From Akkermansiaceae bacterium UBA5689 (GTDB taxonomy: Bacteria > Verrucomicrobiota > Verrucomicrobiia > Verrucomicrobiales > Akkermansiaceae): a stretch of 5,983 nucleotides of DNA. Location: contig DIHT01000085.1 of assembly GCA_002420305.1 (NCBI GenBank), positions 1 to 5,983 of the forward strand, given 5' to 3'. The position numbers were made by a program, and so were the translations under genes. The notes under the pieces were generated by a model. The model was not told the DNA's origin and made no database searches. It saw nothing but the letters and a program-made list of their open reading frames with translations. This document shows, piece by piece, positions 1-5,983 of the stretch. The first letter of the stretch is position 1, and each line of letters starts with the position of its first letter.

Positions 1-86
1 GGAGAGGTATCAGCCCAGGCATCGGTGAGGCAGCAAAGTGCAACGGGAAGAGCTATGAGGCATACAGGGAAAGAGCCTTTTTTCAT
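1..86 (-). CDS. N-terminus of a secreted protein of unknown function (runs off left edge)
   Basis: Only the first 28 codons and two bases of the next (CCN, proline) are visible, because the gene reads leftward out of the window. The peptide starts MKKGSFPVCLIALP and has the three parts of a Sec signal peptide: lysines at 2-3, a hydrophobic core of roughly residues 8-20, and an AWA site (residues 23-25) followed by DTSP. Signal peptidase I would cut after Ala25. The frame has no stop down to the edge. I chose the ATG at 84-86 because it places the lysines directly before the hydrophobic core. An in-frame ATG at 141-143 would add 19 residues with no signal-like character. No Shine-Dalgarno site precedes either. 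The gene is divergent from the lyase at 290 and shares its 203-base upstream region, so co-regulation is plausible. The mature domain is not visible, so no function can be given. A chance open frame of this length is possible, but the signal peptide pattern argues against it. Confidence 0.66.
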   Translation of the reverse strand, partial: MKKGSFPVCLIALPVALCCLTDAWADTS

Positions 87-164
87 GAATAGGAGTGATC
101 GCTGGCCGGAGGCTGACACGCTTGCGGTGGAAATAAAAAACATTCCGTGATCTTGATATTCCCA

Positions 165-184
165 TCAACACTGTGATGTGTTGA
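165..184. promoter_or_regulatory. Perfect 7-bp inverted repeat, possible operator
   Basis: TCAACAC and GTGTTGA flank a six-base spacer, TGTGAT, giving a perfect dyad of 7-bp arms. It lies near the middle of the divergent intergenic region, with its centre about 88 bases from the leftward start and 115 from the rightward start. Such a position suits a dimeric regulator serving both promoters. It is not followed by a T-run on either strand, so it does not look like an intrinsic terminator. The operator role is inference; a perfect 7-bp dyad can also occur by chance in 200 bases. Confidence 0.35.
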
Positions 185-194
185 GGTTTCCTCA
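182..194. repeat. Small hairpin TGAGG-TTT-CCTCA overlapping the dyad
   Basis: A 5-bp perfect stem with a three-base loop shares TGA (182-184) with the right arm of the 165-184 inverted repeat, so the two structures could not form at once in RNA. No T-run follows. With a stem this short its meaning is doubtful. Confidence 0.2.
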
Positions 195-220
195 GGACTG
201 CTGCTAGCTTTACCCAAAAG

Positions 221-251
221 TTGAGAGGGCCCTGAAATGAGAAACTAAAAT
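221..251 (+). promoter_or_regulatory. Weak sigma-70-like promoter candidate for the lyase gene
   Basis: TTGAGA at 221-226 and TAAAAT at 246-251 resemble -35 and -10 hexamers, but the 19-base spacing is longer than the usual 17. Transcription would begin near 258 and give a leader of about 30 bases before the ATG at 290. The -35 hexamer overlaps the palindrome AGGGCCCT (226-233) by one base. Hexamers this loose are common by chance. Confidence 0.25.
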
Positions 252-289
252 CAGGATCTATCAATGCTCAGTGTAGTCGTGCTGGAATA

Positions 290-2314
290 ATGAAAGTTCT
301 CCTTTTTTTAATACTATCTGCGTGCGGGCTAGTTAGTGCCCTTGGAAATGAGAGGTCTTTTGCCCACCCGGGCTTGCTTCACACTGCATCTGATTTGGAG
401 CGTATGAGTCTGGCGGTGTCTTCAGAAAAAGGCCCGATTTGCGAGGGATTCAAAATTCTGAGGGATAGCCCGTACGCTAAGTCGAATTACGCATTAAAGG
501 GTCCTTTTCCCGAGTGGGGAAGAGCTCCCAATATTCGTAAGGGTGAGGCGGAAAATGATGCTCTGGCAGTATACCAGAATGCTCTGATGTGGGCGGTGAC
601 AGGCAAGAAAGAGCATGCGGTTAAGGCAATACAGATTCTTAATGCCTGGAGGAGAACTCTGAAGAAAGTCGGAGGAATCGATGGAGTGCTTGCGGCAGGT
701 CTTCAGGGATTCATGTTTGCGAATGCTGCTGAGATTCTTCGTCATACCGAGTCTGGGTGGACAGAGGCAGAGGCTCTTCTGTGTGAAAGATGGTTTCGTG
801 AAGTGTGGGATCCTCCACTTGAGCATTATGCCTATTTTGCGAATGGAAATTGGGAGACTGCGGCGCTTCAGACCAGGATGGCAATCGCCGTGTATTGCAG
901 CGACAGGAAAATGTTCGAAGAGACTGTTCGATATGCTGTTGCTGGGGCGGGCAATGGAAGTATTCCGCACATGGTTGTATTTCCCAGTGGCCAGTGTCAG
1001 GAGACAACCCGTGCACAACACTATGCGCAACTTGGGCTGGGCTTGCTGGGTTGTGTCGCCGAAGTGGCGTGGAATCAGGGGGTGGACCTGTATGGGTGGA
1101 ATGAAAACAGGATACTCAAGGGGTTTGAATACACCGCTCAATATGGTCTTGGGGAGAATGTGCCCTTTCAGCACTATCTCGACCGGACAGGTAAATATGG
1201 AAAGGGAGGGCGCAATAACGATTACGATAAGATCTCACCGGTGAGTCGGGGAAGTTTTTGGCCCATCTATGAGCGAATTTTCAACCACTACTCAAGACGC
1301 CGGAATGTCCCAGCTCCCTACTCGGCCCGGGTCATCGCACTTAAGGAGCCGGAGGGCTTTAACAGGGACCATGTGGGGCTTGGGACTCTTGCTCACCGGC
1401 GAGAGAGAAAATCTACTCCAGTCGCACGCTCTGTTCCGGGAGCGCCCTCGGGATTCGTCATGCGGAGCTCCGGCCGAGGGGTTAAGATCTCCTGGGTTCA
1501 GTCTGTTGATCCGTTGGGGTGCAGTAACGCGGAGACTTATGATTTAATGAGGTCATCCAGTCCGGATGGCCCCTTTGAGGTAGTTGGTCCATCGCTGAAG
1601 GTGTCTCTACACTTGGATGCGCCGTTAAAGCGGGGACAACTCTATTATTACAAGGCTACTGCGAGTAACAAAGTTGGGAGGAGTGCGCCCTCTGCGACGA
1701 TTGCTGCTTGCGCGGGTTTACCGGGAGCGTGGAGTTCTTCGGACGTTGGCGCAATTACTGTCCCGGGCTTCGTAGAATATAATGGAGATGCTTTTTCCAT
1801 GGAGGGTGAGGGCCATGAAATTGGAGGCACGGCAGACGCCTTTCACTATCTTTATGCACGTCTGGAAGGAGATGGTGTGATCACCGCGCGTGTCAGGCGC
1901 CCGATGAGCTCACAATGGACTACCCCCGGAGTGATGATGAGAGAAAGCCTTCTGGCTGATTCGCGACATGCCTCTGTCCTTCTGCATCCTCACTGGAGCG
2001 GAGGATTGATTTCACGGAAAGATAAAGGTGGAGAGACTGTCACGGGCAGGCTCGAGCCTCTGGAGGAGAAATACGTGATCAAAAAGAATCGGCTCAGTGC
2101 ACCGTATTGGATCAGGTTGGAGAGAATCGGAGATACCTTTACTGGGTCCATGTCTCCGGATGGGAGTCGCTGGAAGGGTCTTGGGTCTGTCAGGGTAAGG
2201 ATGGAGAAGGCTATTTATCTGGGCCTAACTGCCTGTTCCCAGCTTCGCGGGGTTACCACCACGCTCACCTATGACCGGGTCAGCACCCTGGATTGGAAAA
2301 TGCCGAGCCGGTGA
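290..2314 (+). CDS. Secreted alginate-lyase-like polysaccharide lyase (PL38-type) with FnIII and DUF1349-like modules
   Basis: Complete 674-residue protein, probably a lyase that cleaves uronate-containing polysaccharide by beta-elimination outside the cytoplasm. Residues 1-19 form a Sec signal (MK, a hydrophobic stretch, likely cut after ALG). LSAC at 9-12 resembles a lipobox but would leave a very short signal. Residues about 25-335 match the alpha-helical alginate lyase fold. Conserved-looking motifs are NGNWETA (185-191) and QETTRAQHYAQLGLG (237-251), where Asn185/Asn187, Arg241, His244 and Tyr245 are candidate catalytic residues. Residues about 382-475 are a fibronectin III domain (PGAPSGF at the start, YYYKATASNKVG near the end). 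Residues about 478-670 are a DUF1349/LamG-like beta sandwich (GGTADAFHY, GVMMRESL, YWIRLERIGDTF), probably for carbohydrate binding or spacing. The start has no good Shine-Dalgarno site, but an upstream in-frame stop at 233 leaves 290 as the first ATG. The gene is intact. Family membership is fairly sure; the substrate (alginate, glucuronan or another uronan) is not. Confidence 0.85.
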   Translation: MKVLLFLILSACGLVSALGNERSFAHPGLLHTASDLERMSLAVSSEKGPICEGFKILRDSPYAKSNYALKGPFPEWGRAPNIRKGEAENDALAVYQNALMWAVTGKKEHAVKAIQILNAWRRTLKKVGGIDGVLAAGLQGFMFANAAEILRHTESGWTEAEALLCERWFREVWDPPLEHYAYFANGNWETAALQTRMAIAVYCSDRKMFEETVRYAVAGAGNGSIPHMVVFPSGQCQETTRAQHYAQLGLGLLGCVAEVAWNQGVDLYGWNENRILKGFEYTAQYGLGENVPFQHYLDRTGKYGKGGRNNDYDKISPVSRGSFWPIYERIFNHYSRRRNVPAPYSARVIALKEPEGFNRDHVGLGTLAHRRERKSTPVARSVPGAPSGFVMRSSGRGVKISWVQSVDPLGCSNAETYDLMRSSSPDGPFEVVGPSLKVSLHLDAPLKRGQLYYYKATASNKVGRSAPSATIAACAGLPGAWSSSDVGAITVPGFVEYNGDAFSMEGEGHEIGGTADAFHYLYARLEGDGVITARVRRPMSSQWTTPGVMMRESLLADSRHASVLLHPHWSGGLISRKDKGGETVTGRLEPLEEKYVIKKNRLSAPYWIRLERIGDTFTGSMSPDGSRWKGLGSVRVRMEKAIYLGLTACSQLRGVTTTLTYDRVSTLDWKMPSR

Positions 2315-2320
2315 TCGTTG

Positions 2321-2338
2321 AGAGAATATTAATTCTTT
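2321..2338 (+). terminator. Weak AT-rich stem-loop between convergent genes
   Basis: AGAGAAT and ATTCTTT can pair around an ATTA loop (seven pairs, one of them G-U), and the T-run at 2336-2340 overlaps the 3' arm. It begins seven bases after the lyase stop and includes the stop codon of the converging DUF885 gene in its loop. The stem has only one G-C pair, so termination would be weak. No better hairpin is seen near the two gene ends. Confidence 0.25.
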
Positions 2339-4164
2339 TTAAACTGCTCCGCAAAACGCCAATTACTCCTGTAATCTCTGGATAGCGGGATGTCGGATAT
2401 CTCAGCCCGGACCATTTCTACAGGGATTCGATTTCCCCTGAGAATCTGATCGTGAAATTCCCGCGGGGTCATTTTTCCTGAGGCAACCAGTTCCTTGTGG
2501 AGGACATGGAATTGCATGCCCCCGAGCATGTAGGCACATTGATAAAGAACTGGTGTGCCTGGAGCGAGAGAGCGCCGGACTTCTCCTTCTGCGTGAGTTC
2601 GCTCATGACCCACGATGTCGACCAGCATATCAACGCATTGCTGAGGGGTGAACTGATCAAGATGGTAGCCAAGGGAGAAGATGATACGGACGCACCTGTG
2701 CATGCGCCAGAAGAGGAAGCCCATTCGGTCCTCTGCGGTTTTTGGGAATCCCCGATCCCACAGAAGCATTTCCCAGTAGAGGGCCCAGCCTTCGGTCCAG
2801 AAGACTGTGCGGTAAATACCCCGATGAGTGTTGTAACGGGAGGTCATGAAATCCTGTAGGTGGTGCCCCGGAATGAGCTCGTGGTGAACTGTAGCTGCTG
2901 AGAAATGAGGATTATTCCCCCGCATACTCATCAGTTTGTCGGCATGATTCATATCGAGGTGAGGGTAGGAAACGCTGATCGTAGATCCTCCGGTGAAGAA
3001 TGGATTATAACGCTGCCGCCCCGGGGACATCATGCCCACTCTCCAGCTGTCCTTGGCCAGCTGAGGGATGGTAACCAACGCATTGTCTTCAAGGTAATCA
3101 ATCGCTTCGAGGGCCAGCCGGCGGATGACAGAGGATTGCTCGCCCGGTGGGACATGCTTCGTTTTCACATGCTCCAACGCGGCAGTGACATTATCTCCGA
3201 ACCCTAATTCATTGGACGCCTTTTTTTGCTGCTCCACGCACCATGCCAGCTCCTTCTTGCCGATCTCAACGAGTTCCCCGGCAGTGTAAGGTATCATTTC
3301 TCGCGCGAGAAGGGATGTGAGATGTTCGGCTCCAACCGGTGGCGCATGATTTTCAGCGTTGAAATCTTTCGGAGGTGCTTTCTGGGTGGGGTTGGATGAG
3401 GTCTTTGGATCGGGCTTGAAGGTGTCAGCATAGGCGCCAAGAGAGGTAGATAGCTTTTTGCTCGGAGCGGTAATCCACCATGTCAGAAGCGGGTCGTACC
3501 CGCGGTAGTAATTGAACCAGTTGTCCACAACCCTTTGAAGCTCACGGCATCCTTCCTCCGCAGTCTTGAATATTCTTTCTGCGCTTTCATCGGGACCGTG
3601 TTCCTTCTGATGCCTTCTGCTCTCCATTACCTCTTTCCGGATCCGCTCGCCCTCCCGATCGATGTCCTGAGCGAGCTGTTCCAATCGAGGGGCGAGTTCT
3701 TGTGGGTTGTATTTTCCCTGTGCTCTTTTCTCGTATTCCAGTGCCGTGATTTCCTCAATAAAGGGAAGAAGTTTGGCGGCTGTTTTCAGGTGGTCAGCGT
3801 CGTCGGTGAAGTGCTGGTGGTCTCGCTCAAGTTTCTGACGAAAAAGAATGTAATCCACCTTTCCTGATCGATTCATCTGGTTGAAATCCATTTCGAGAAG
3901 AAGGCGGTGCCACTCCTTGAAGAAATTTTCCATTCCAGATATTCTTTTTGGTTCCATTCTAGAGGGGAACTGCCGTTGAAGAGTCTCCCTGTCTCTCGAG
4001 AAGCGGTCTAGAAGATCGCGGAAATCATTTGCGTGCGATTTTACAATTTCGCCCCCGGTGGGAGCTGCGTAGCGCGGTCCGGTAGTAGAGACTTGAGCAG
4101 TAAGAAGAGTTGCTCCGGCTACGTTCAGAATGACAGGAATGAGGTGTCTTGTTCGTGAGCTCAT
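2329..4164 (-). CDS. Exported DUF885 family protein, predicted zinc metallopeptidase
   Basis: Complete 611-residue protein, slightly longer than the 550-600 usual for DUF885 (PF05960). The family is regarded as metallopeptidase-like; substrates are mostly unknown. Residues 1-23 look like a Sec signal (SSRTRH, then a hydrophobic run, with cleavage likely near TAQ 22-24). Residues about 40-245 are helical and rich in charged residues. A proline-rich, low-complexity linker follows (about 250-277). The family signature HHELIPGHHLQ lies at 427-437, with His428, Glu429 and His434 as candidate metal and catalytic residues. FWTEGWALYWE at 455-465 supplies Glu458 as a likely further ligand, and the C-terminal YQCAYMLGG block (541-549) is also typical. 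The ATG lies 18 bases after the stop of the upstream S9 peptidase, so the two are probably one transcript. No Shine-Dalgarno site fills that gap. Its end converges on the lyase gene with 14 bases between. All key motifs are intact. Family call is strong; specific function is not established. Confidence 0.9.
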   Translation of the reverse strand: MSSRTRHLIPVILNVAGATLLTAQVSTTGPRYAAPTGGEIVKSHANDFRDLLDRFSRDRETLQRQFPSRMEPKRISGMENFFKEWHRLLLEMDFNQMNRSGKVDYILFRQKLERDHQHFTDDADHLKTAAKLLPFIEEITALEYEKRAQGKYNPQELAPRLEQLAQDIDREGERIRKEVMESRRHQKEHGPDESAERIFKTAEEGCRELQRVVDNWFNYYRGYDPLLTWWITAPSKKLSTSLGAYADTFKPDPKTSSNPTQKAPPKDFNAENHAPPVGAEHLTSLLAREMIPYTAGELVEIGKKELAWCVEQQKKASNELGFGDNVTAALEHVKTKHVPPGEQSSVIRRLALEAIDYLEDNALVTIPQLAKDSWRVGMMSPGRQRYNPFFTGGSTISVSYPHLDMNHADKLMSMRGNNPHFSAATVHHELIPGHHLQDFMTSRYNTHRGIYRTVFWTEGWALYWEMLLWDRGFPKTAEDRMGFLFWRMHRCVRIIFSLGYHLDQFTPQQCVDMLVDIVGHERTHAEGEVRRSLAPGTPVLYQCAYMLGGMQFHVLHKELVASGKMTPREFHDQILRGNRIPVEMVRAEISDIPLSRDYRSNWRFAEQFKKN

Positions 4165-4182
4165 GATCAGGTGAAGGAAGGG

Positions 4183-5983
4183 CTACTGTGAAATATTATA
4201 GTTGGGGGGTTCGATCCCAAGGAGGTGCTTCCGGAAAAAATCTTTTCTGCGGCGGTCCCCATGCCTCCCGCCACCACCGTGCCCCCCATTAGGAACTACG
4301 ATCATGTCAAAGTCCTTATTGGCGCGGATGAGTGCGTCCGCCAGTCGCAGGGTGGATTCCGGGGGCACATTGTTATCAAGCTCACCAACGATCAGGAGGA
4401 GTCGTCCCTGCAGTCTGTGTGCGTTGTCGATATTGGAAGATGCAGAGTATTCTGGTCCCACCGGATACCCCATCCACTGCTCGTTCCAAGACGACTTATC
4501 CATTCTATTGTCGTGGCACCCACATGAAGAGACCGCCACCTTGTAGAATTCAGGATGAAACAGGAGGGCGCCGGTTGAGCTCTGCCCGCCGGCTGATCCT
4601 CCGTAAATGCCAACCCGGGTTATGTCATACCAGGGATTGTCTTTGGCATAAGCCTTGTGCCAAAGGATGCGGTCGGGGAAACCTGCGTCCTTCAAGTTTT
4701 TCCAGCAGACATCATGAAATTCCTTGGATCTGTTGGCCGTCCCCATTCCATCTACCTTGATGACGACAAAGCCCATCTCAGTCCATGAGGAGTAGCGACG
4801 ACCTGAACTCCATCGCTTTGGGACATAGGAATCGTGGGGACCTGCATACATATCCTCCAGGACGGGATATTTCTTGCTTGGATCAAAATTGGTAGGTCTG
4901 CATACGATTCCCCATATTCCAGTTTTGCCGTCGCGGCCCTTGGCGGAGAACACCTCCGGGGACTTCCATCCCGAGGCGATAAGTTCACTGATGTCGCTTT
5001 CTTCAAGCTTGCAGACCAATTCGCCGGTGGAGACTCTTCTAAGTTCGTGAATGGGAGGGCAGTCTATTCGTGAATAGGTATCAATGATGAATCGATGATC
5101 GGGGGAGTATTGGATTTCATGGTCGCCATTTCCCTCGGTGAGAGCGGTGAGGCCAGTTCCATCAAAATTGACCCGGTAGAAATGTATGAGATAGGGGTCC
5201 TGATCAGGATTTTTACCGCTAGCGCGGAACCAGATCTGCCTTTTCTTTTCATCGATGAGGTCAATTTTTCGTACGACGAAGTCGCCTTGGGTTACCGGAT
5301 TCATGTCTCCTGAGGCAACGTCAACCAGGTAGATGTGGCGGTGGCCATCCTTCTCTGAGAGGTAAAGAATTTCACTTTGATCCGCGAGCCAGTTGACCTT
5401 GGACATTCCCAGCCGGAGGGCGTGCTCAGTCCAGATGAAGGTCTCCGTCTTTTCATCAATAATATTCCGGTGGCGACCGGTGAATGTATCAACCTCAATG
5501 ACGCGAAAGCGTTGGTGCCCTCTGTCGATCTTCTCATAGCTGATCATCCTGCCATCAGTACTCCATCGCAGGCGCGGCCCTCGAAAATCAATGATCCCTA
5601 CCTTAGGCTTTGTCTGCGCACGCTTTTCGAGGTCAAACCAGTTGAGCTCATGCGTGGTGAAGCTGTCTCCTGGAAGAGGGTAGCGGCGGGTTTGAAGTTT
5701 GGCTCGTCCGCCACCCTTGGGTGAGGACTGGATCATGTGAACCTCACCAACGTCGCCTGGCTGGATGCGAAAGGCGATAAGGTTATTTGAATTGGGGCTC
5801 CAGAAAGGCTGTTGATAGCTCCTGCTCTCCTCCCCGTCTGAGGAGAGCTGAATCTCCCTGCTGTTTTCAGTAGTGGCGCGAATCCACAGGTTGTGGTTCT
5901 TGATATAAGCCTTCCATTTTTTGTCCGGTGAAATCTCCCGGCTTACACGGTAGGCGCTCTCCTTCGAGGTCTTCTGATTGGCG
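4183..5983 (-). CDS. S9 family serine peptidase, dipeptidyl-peptidase-IV-like (5' end beyond right edge)
   Basis: The frame is open from its TAG at 4183-4185 to the right edge, giving 599 visible residues without a start. The ATG at 5734-5736 looks like a start but is internal: the 82 codons before it read as DPP-IV propeller sequence, including ISPDKKWKAYIKNHNLWIR and FWSPNSNNLIAFR. Numbering from the edge, residues 1 to about 340 are the DPP-IV N-terminal beta-propeller (PF00930; RRYPLPGD at 99-106) and about 370-590 the alpha/beta hydrolase domain (PF00326). The triad is complete: Ser463 in GGSAGG (codon 4594-4596), Asp536 in GELDNNVP (4375-4377) and His568 in NGGHG (4279-4281). Such enzymes release dipeptides or cut after proline, usually in the periplasm or at the surface. 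The WVYEEE-type Glu-Glu motif of true DPP-IV is not seen, so exopeptidase specificity is uncertain. A signal peptide, if any, lies off-window. It is followed closely by the DUF885 gene. Confidence 0.92.
   Translation of the reverse strand, partial: ANQKTSKESAYRVSREISPDKKWKAYIKNHNLWIRATTENSREIQLSSDGEESRSYQQPFWSPNSNNLIAFRIQPGDVGEVHMIQSSPKGGGRAKLQTRRYPLPGDSFTTHELNWFDLEKRAQTKPKVGIIDFRGPRLRWSTDGRMISYEKIDRGHQRFRVIEVDTFTGRHRNIIDEKTETFIWTEHALRLGMSKVNWLADQSEILYLSEKDGHRHIYLVDVASGDMNPVTQGDFVVRKIDLIDEKKRQIWFRASGKNPDQDPYLIHFYRVNFDGTGLTALTEGNGDHEIQYSPDHRFIIDTYSRIDCPPIHELRRVSTGELVCKLEESDISELIASGWKSPEVFSAKGRDGKTGIWGIVCRPTNFDPSKKYPVLEDMYAGPHDSYVPKRWSSGRRYSSWTEMGFVVIKVDGMGTANRSKEFHDVCWKNLKDAGFPDRILWHKAYAKDNPWYDITRVGIYGGSAGGQSSTGALLFHPEFYKVAVSSCGCHDNRMDKSSWNEQWMGYPVGPEYSASSNIDNAHRLQGRLLLIVGELDNNVPPESTLRLADALIRANKDFDMIVVPNGGHGGGGRHGDRRRKDFFRKHLLGIEPPNYNISQ

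Larger units (their letters stand above)
87..289. other. Divergent intergenic region
   Basis: This 203-base stretch separates the leftward secreted-protein start at 86 from the rightward lyase start at 290 and should hold promoters for both. It contains an AT-rich run at 130-140, an inverted repeat at 165-184, a small hairpin at 182-194, the 8-base palindrome AGGGCCCT at 226-233, and a weak promoter candidate at 221-251. In the lyase frame a stop at 233-235 with no ATG after it fixes 290 as the first ATG. I found no convincing small gene here. Confidence 0.6.

Noticed and set aside
1..150. Plus-strand frame open from the left edge to a TGA at 148-150, possible end of an upstream gene
   Set aside because: The 49 residues resemble no C-terminus I know, and the region opposite encodes a convincing signal peptide.
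172..187. CRP-like site beginning TGTGA
   Set aside because: The second half, which should read TCACA, is GAGGT, so only half of the site is present.
10..264. 84-codon open frame on the minus strand
   Set aside because: The translation has no recognisable domain or compositional logic, and it overlaps the signal-peptide frame ending at 86 on the same strand, which is far more protein-like.
314..325. Lipobox LSAC in the lyase signal sequence
   Set aside because: Cleavage before Cys12 would leave an 11-residue signal, too short for a typical lipoprotein; the ALG site at 17-19 fits better. It is not fully excluded.
494..1174. 226-codon open frame antisense to the lyase gene
   Set aside because: It lies wholly opposite the conserved lyase domain, and its translation shows no signal, domain or repeated motif; it is a shadow of the coding frame.
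681..1244. 187-codon open frame in another plus-strand frame within the lyase gene
   Set aside because: The overlapping lyase frame has clear family motifs throughout, so this one is a by-product.
2275..2290. Hairpin GGGT-CAGC-ACCC near the end of the lyase gene as terminator for the peptidase operon
   Set aside because: The continuous stem is only four pairs, lies inside the lyase coding sequence and is not followed by a T-run on the minus strand.
1..5983. RNA genes, CRISPR arrays, insertion sequences, phage or defence systems
   Set aside because: No tRNA-like cloverleaf, repeat-spacer pattern, transposase, terminal inverted repeats or defence domains were found; the genes are ordinary exported hydrolases.

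Overview
The window reads as a piece of a bacterial chromosome from a heterotroph that degrades polysaccharide and protein. It holds four protein genes, two of them cut by the window edges. At least three begin with a visible export signal. The fourth, whose N-terminus lies outside, belongs to a family that is normally exported. The domain architectures suggest the PVC group, most likely Verrucomicrobiota: an alginate-lyase-like domain fused to fibronectin III and a DUF1349/LamG-like sandwich, a GGSAGG-type S9 peptidase, and a DUF885 peptidase. Absent Shine-Dalgarno sites fit this too. The assignment rests on remembered family distributions, not on a marker gene.

Layout, left to right. Positions 1-86 (minus strand) encode the first 28 residues of a secreted protein that runs off the left edge; only its signal peptide is visible. 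Positions 87-289 form a 203-base divergent intergenic region. It holds a perfect 7-bp inverted repeat (165-184), a small hairpin overlapping it (182-194), and a weak promoter candidate for the rightward gene. Positions 290-2314 (plus) encode a complete 674-residue polysaccharide lyase of the alginate/heparinase-like superfamily, best matched to PL38-type proteins, with two C-terminal beta-sandwich modules. It converges, with a 14-base gap, on a leftward two-gene unit. That unit is an S9 dipeptidyl-peptidase-IV-like serine peptidase (4183 to the right edge, 5' end missing), followed 18 bases later by a DUF885 metallopeptidase-like protein (2329-4164).

Working together: the lyase would cleave uronate-rich glycan outside the cytoplasm, and the two peptidases would process peptides in the same compartment. 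The peptidases are probably co-transcribed. The lyase and the left-edge gene share a divergent control region and may be co-regulated. No transporter, SusC/D pair, sulfatase or regulator is visible, so a polysaccharide utilization locus cannot be claimed from this window.

I see no RNA gene, insertion sequence, CRISPR array, prophage element or obvious new system. The most useful observations are the short signal-peptide gene start at the left edge, the extension of the S9 peptidase to the right edge beyond its apparent first methionine, and the dyad in the divergent promoter region.
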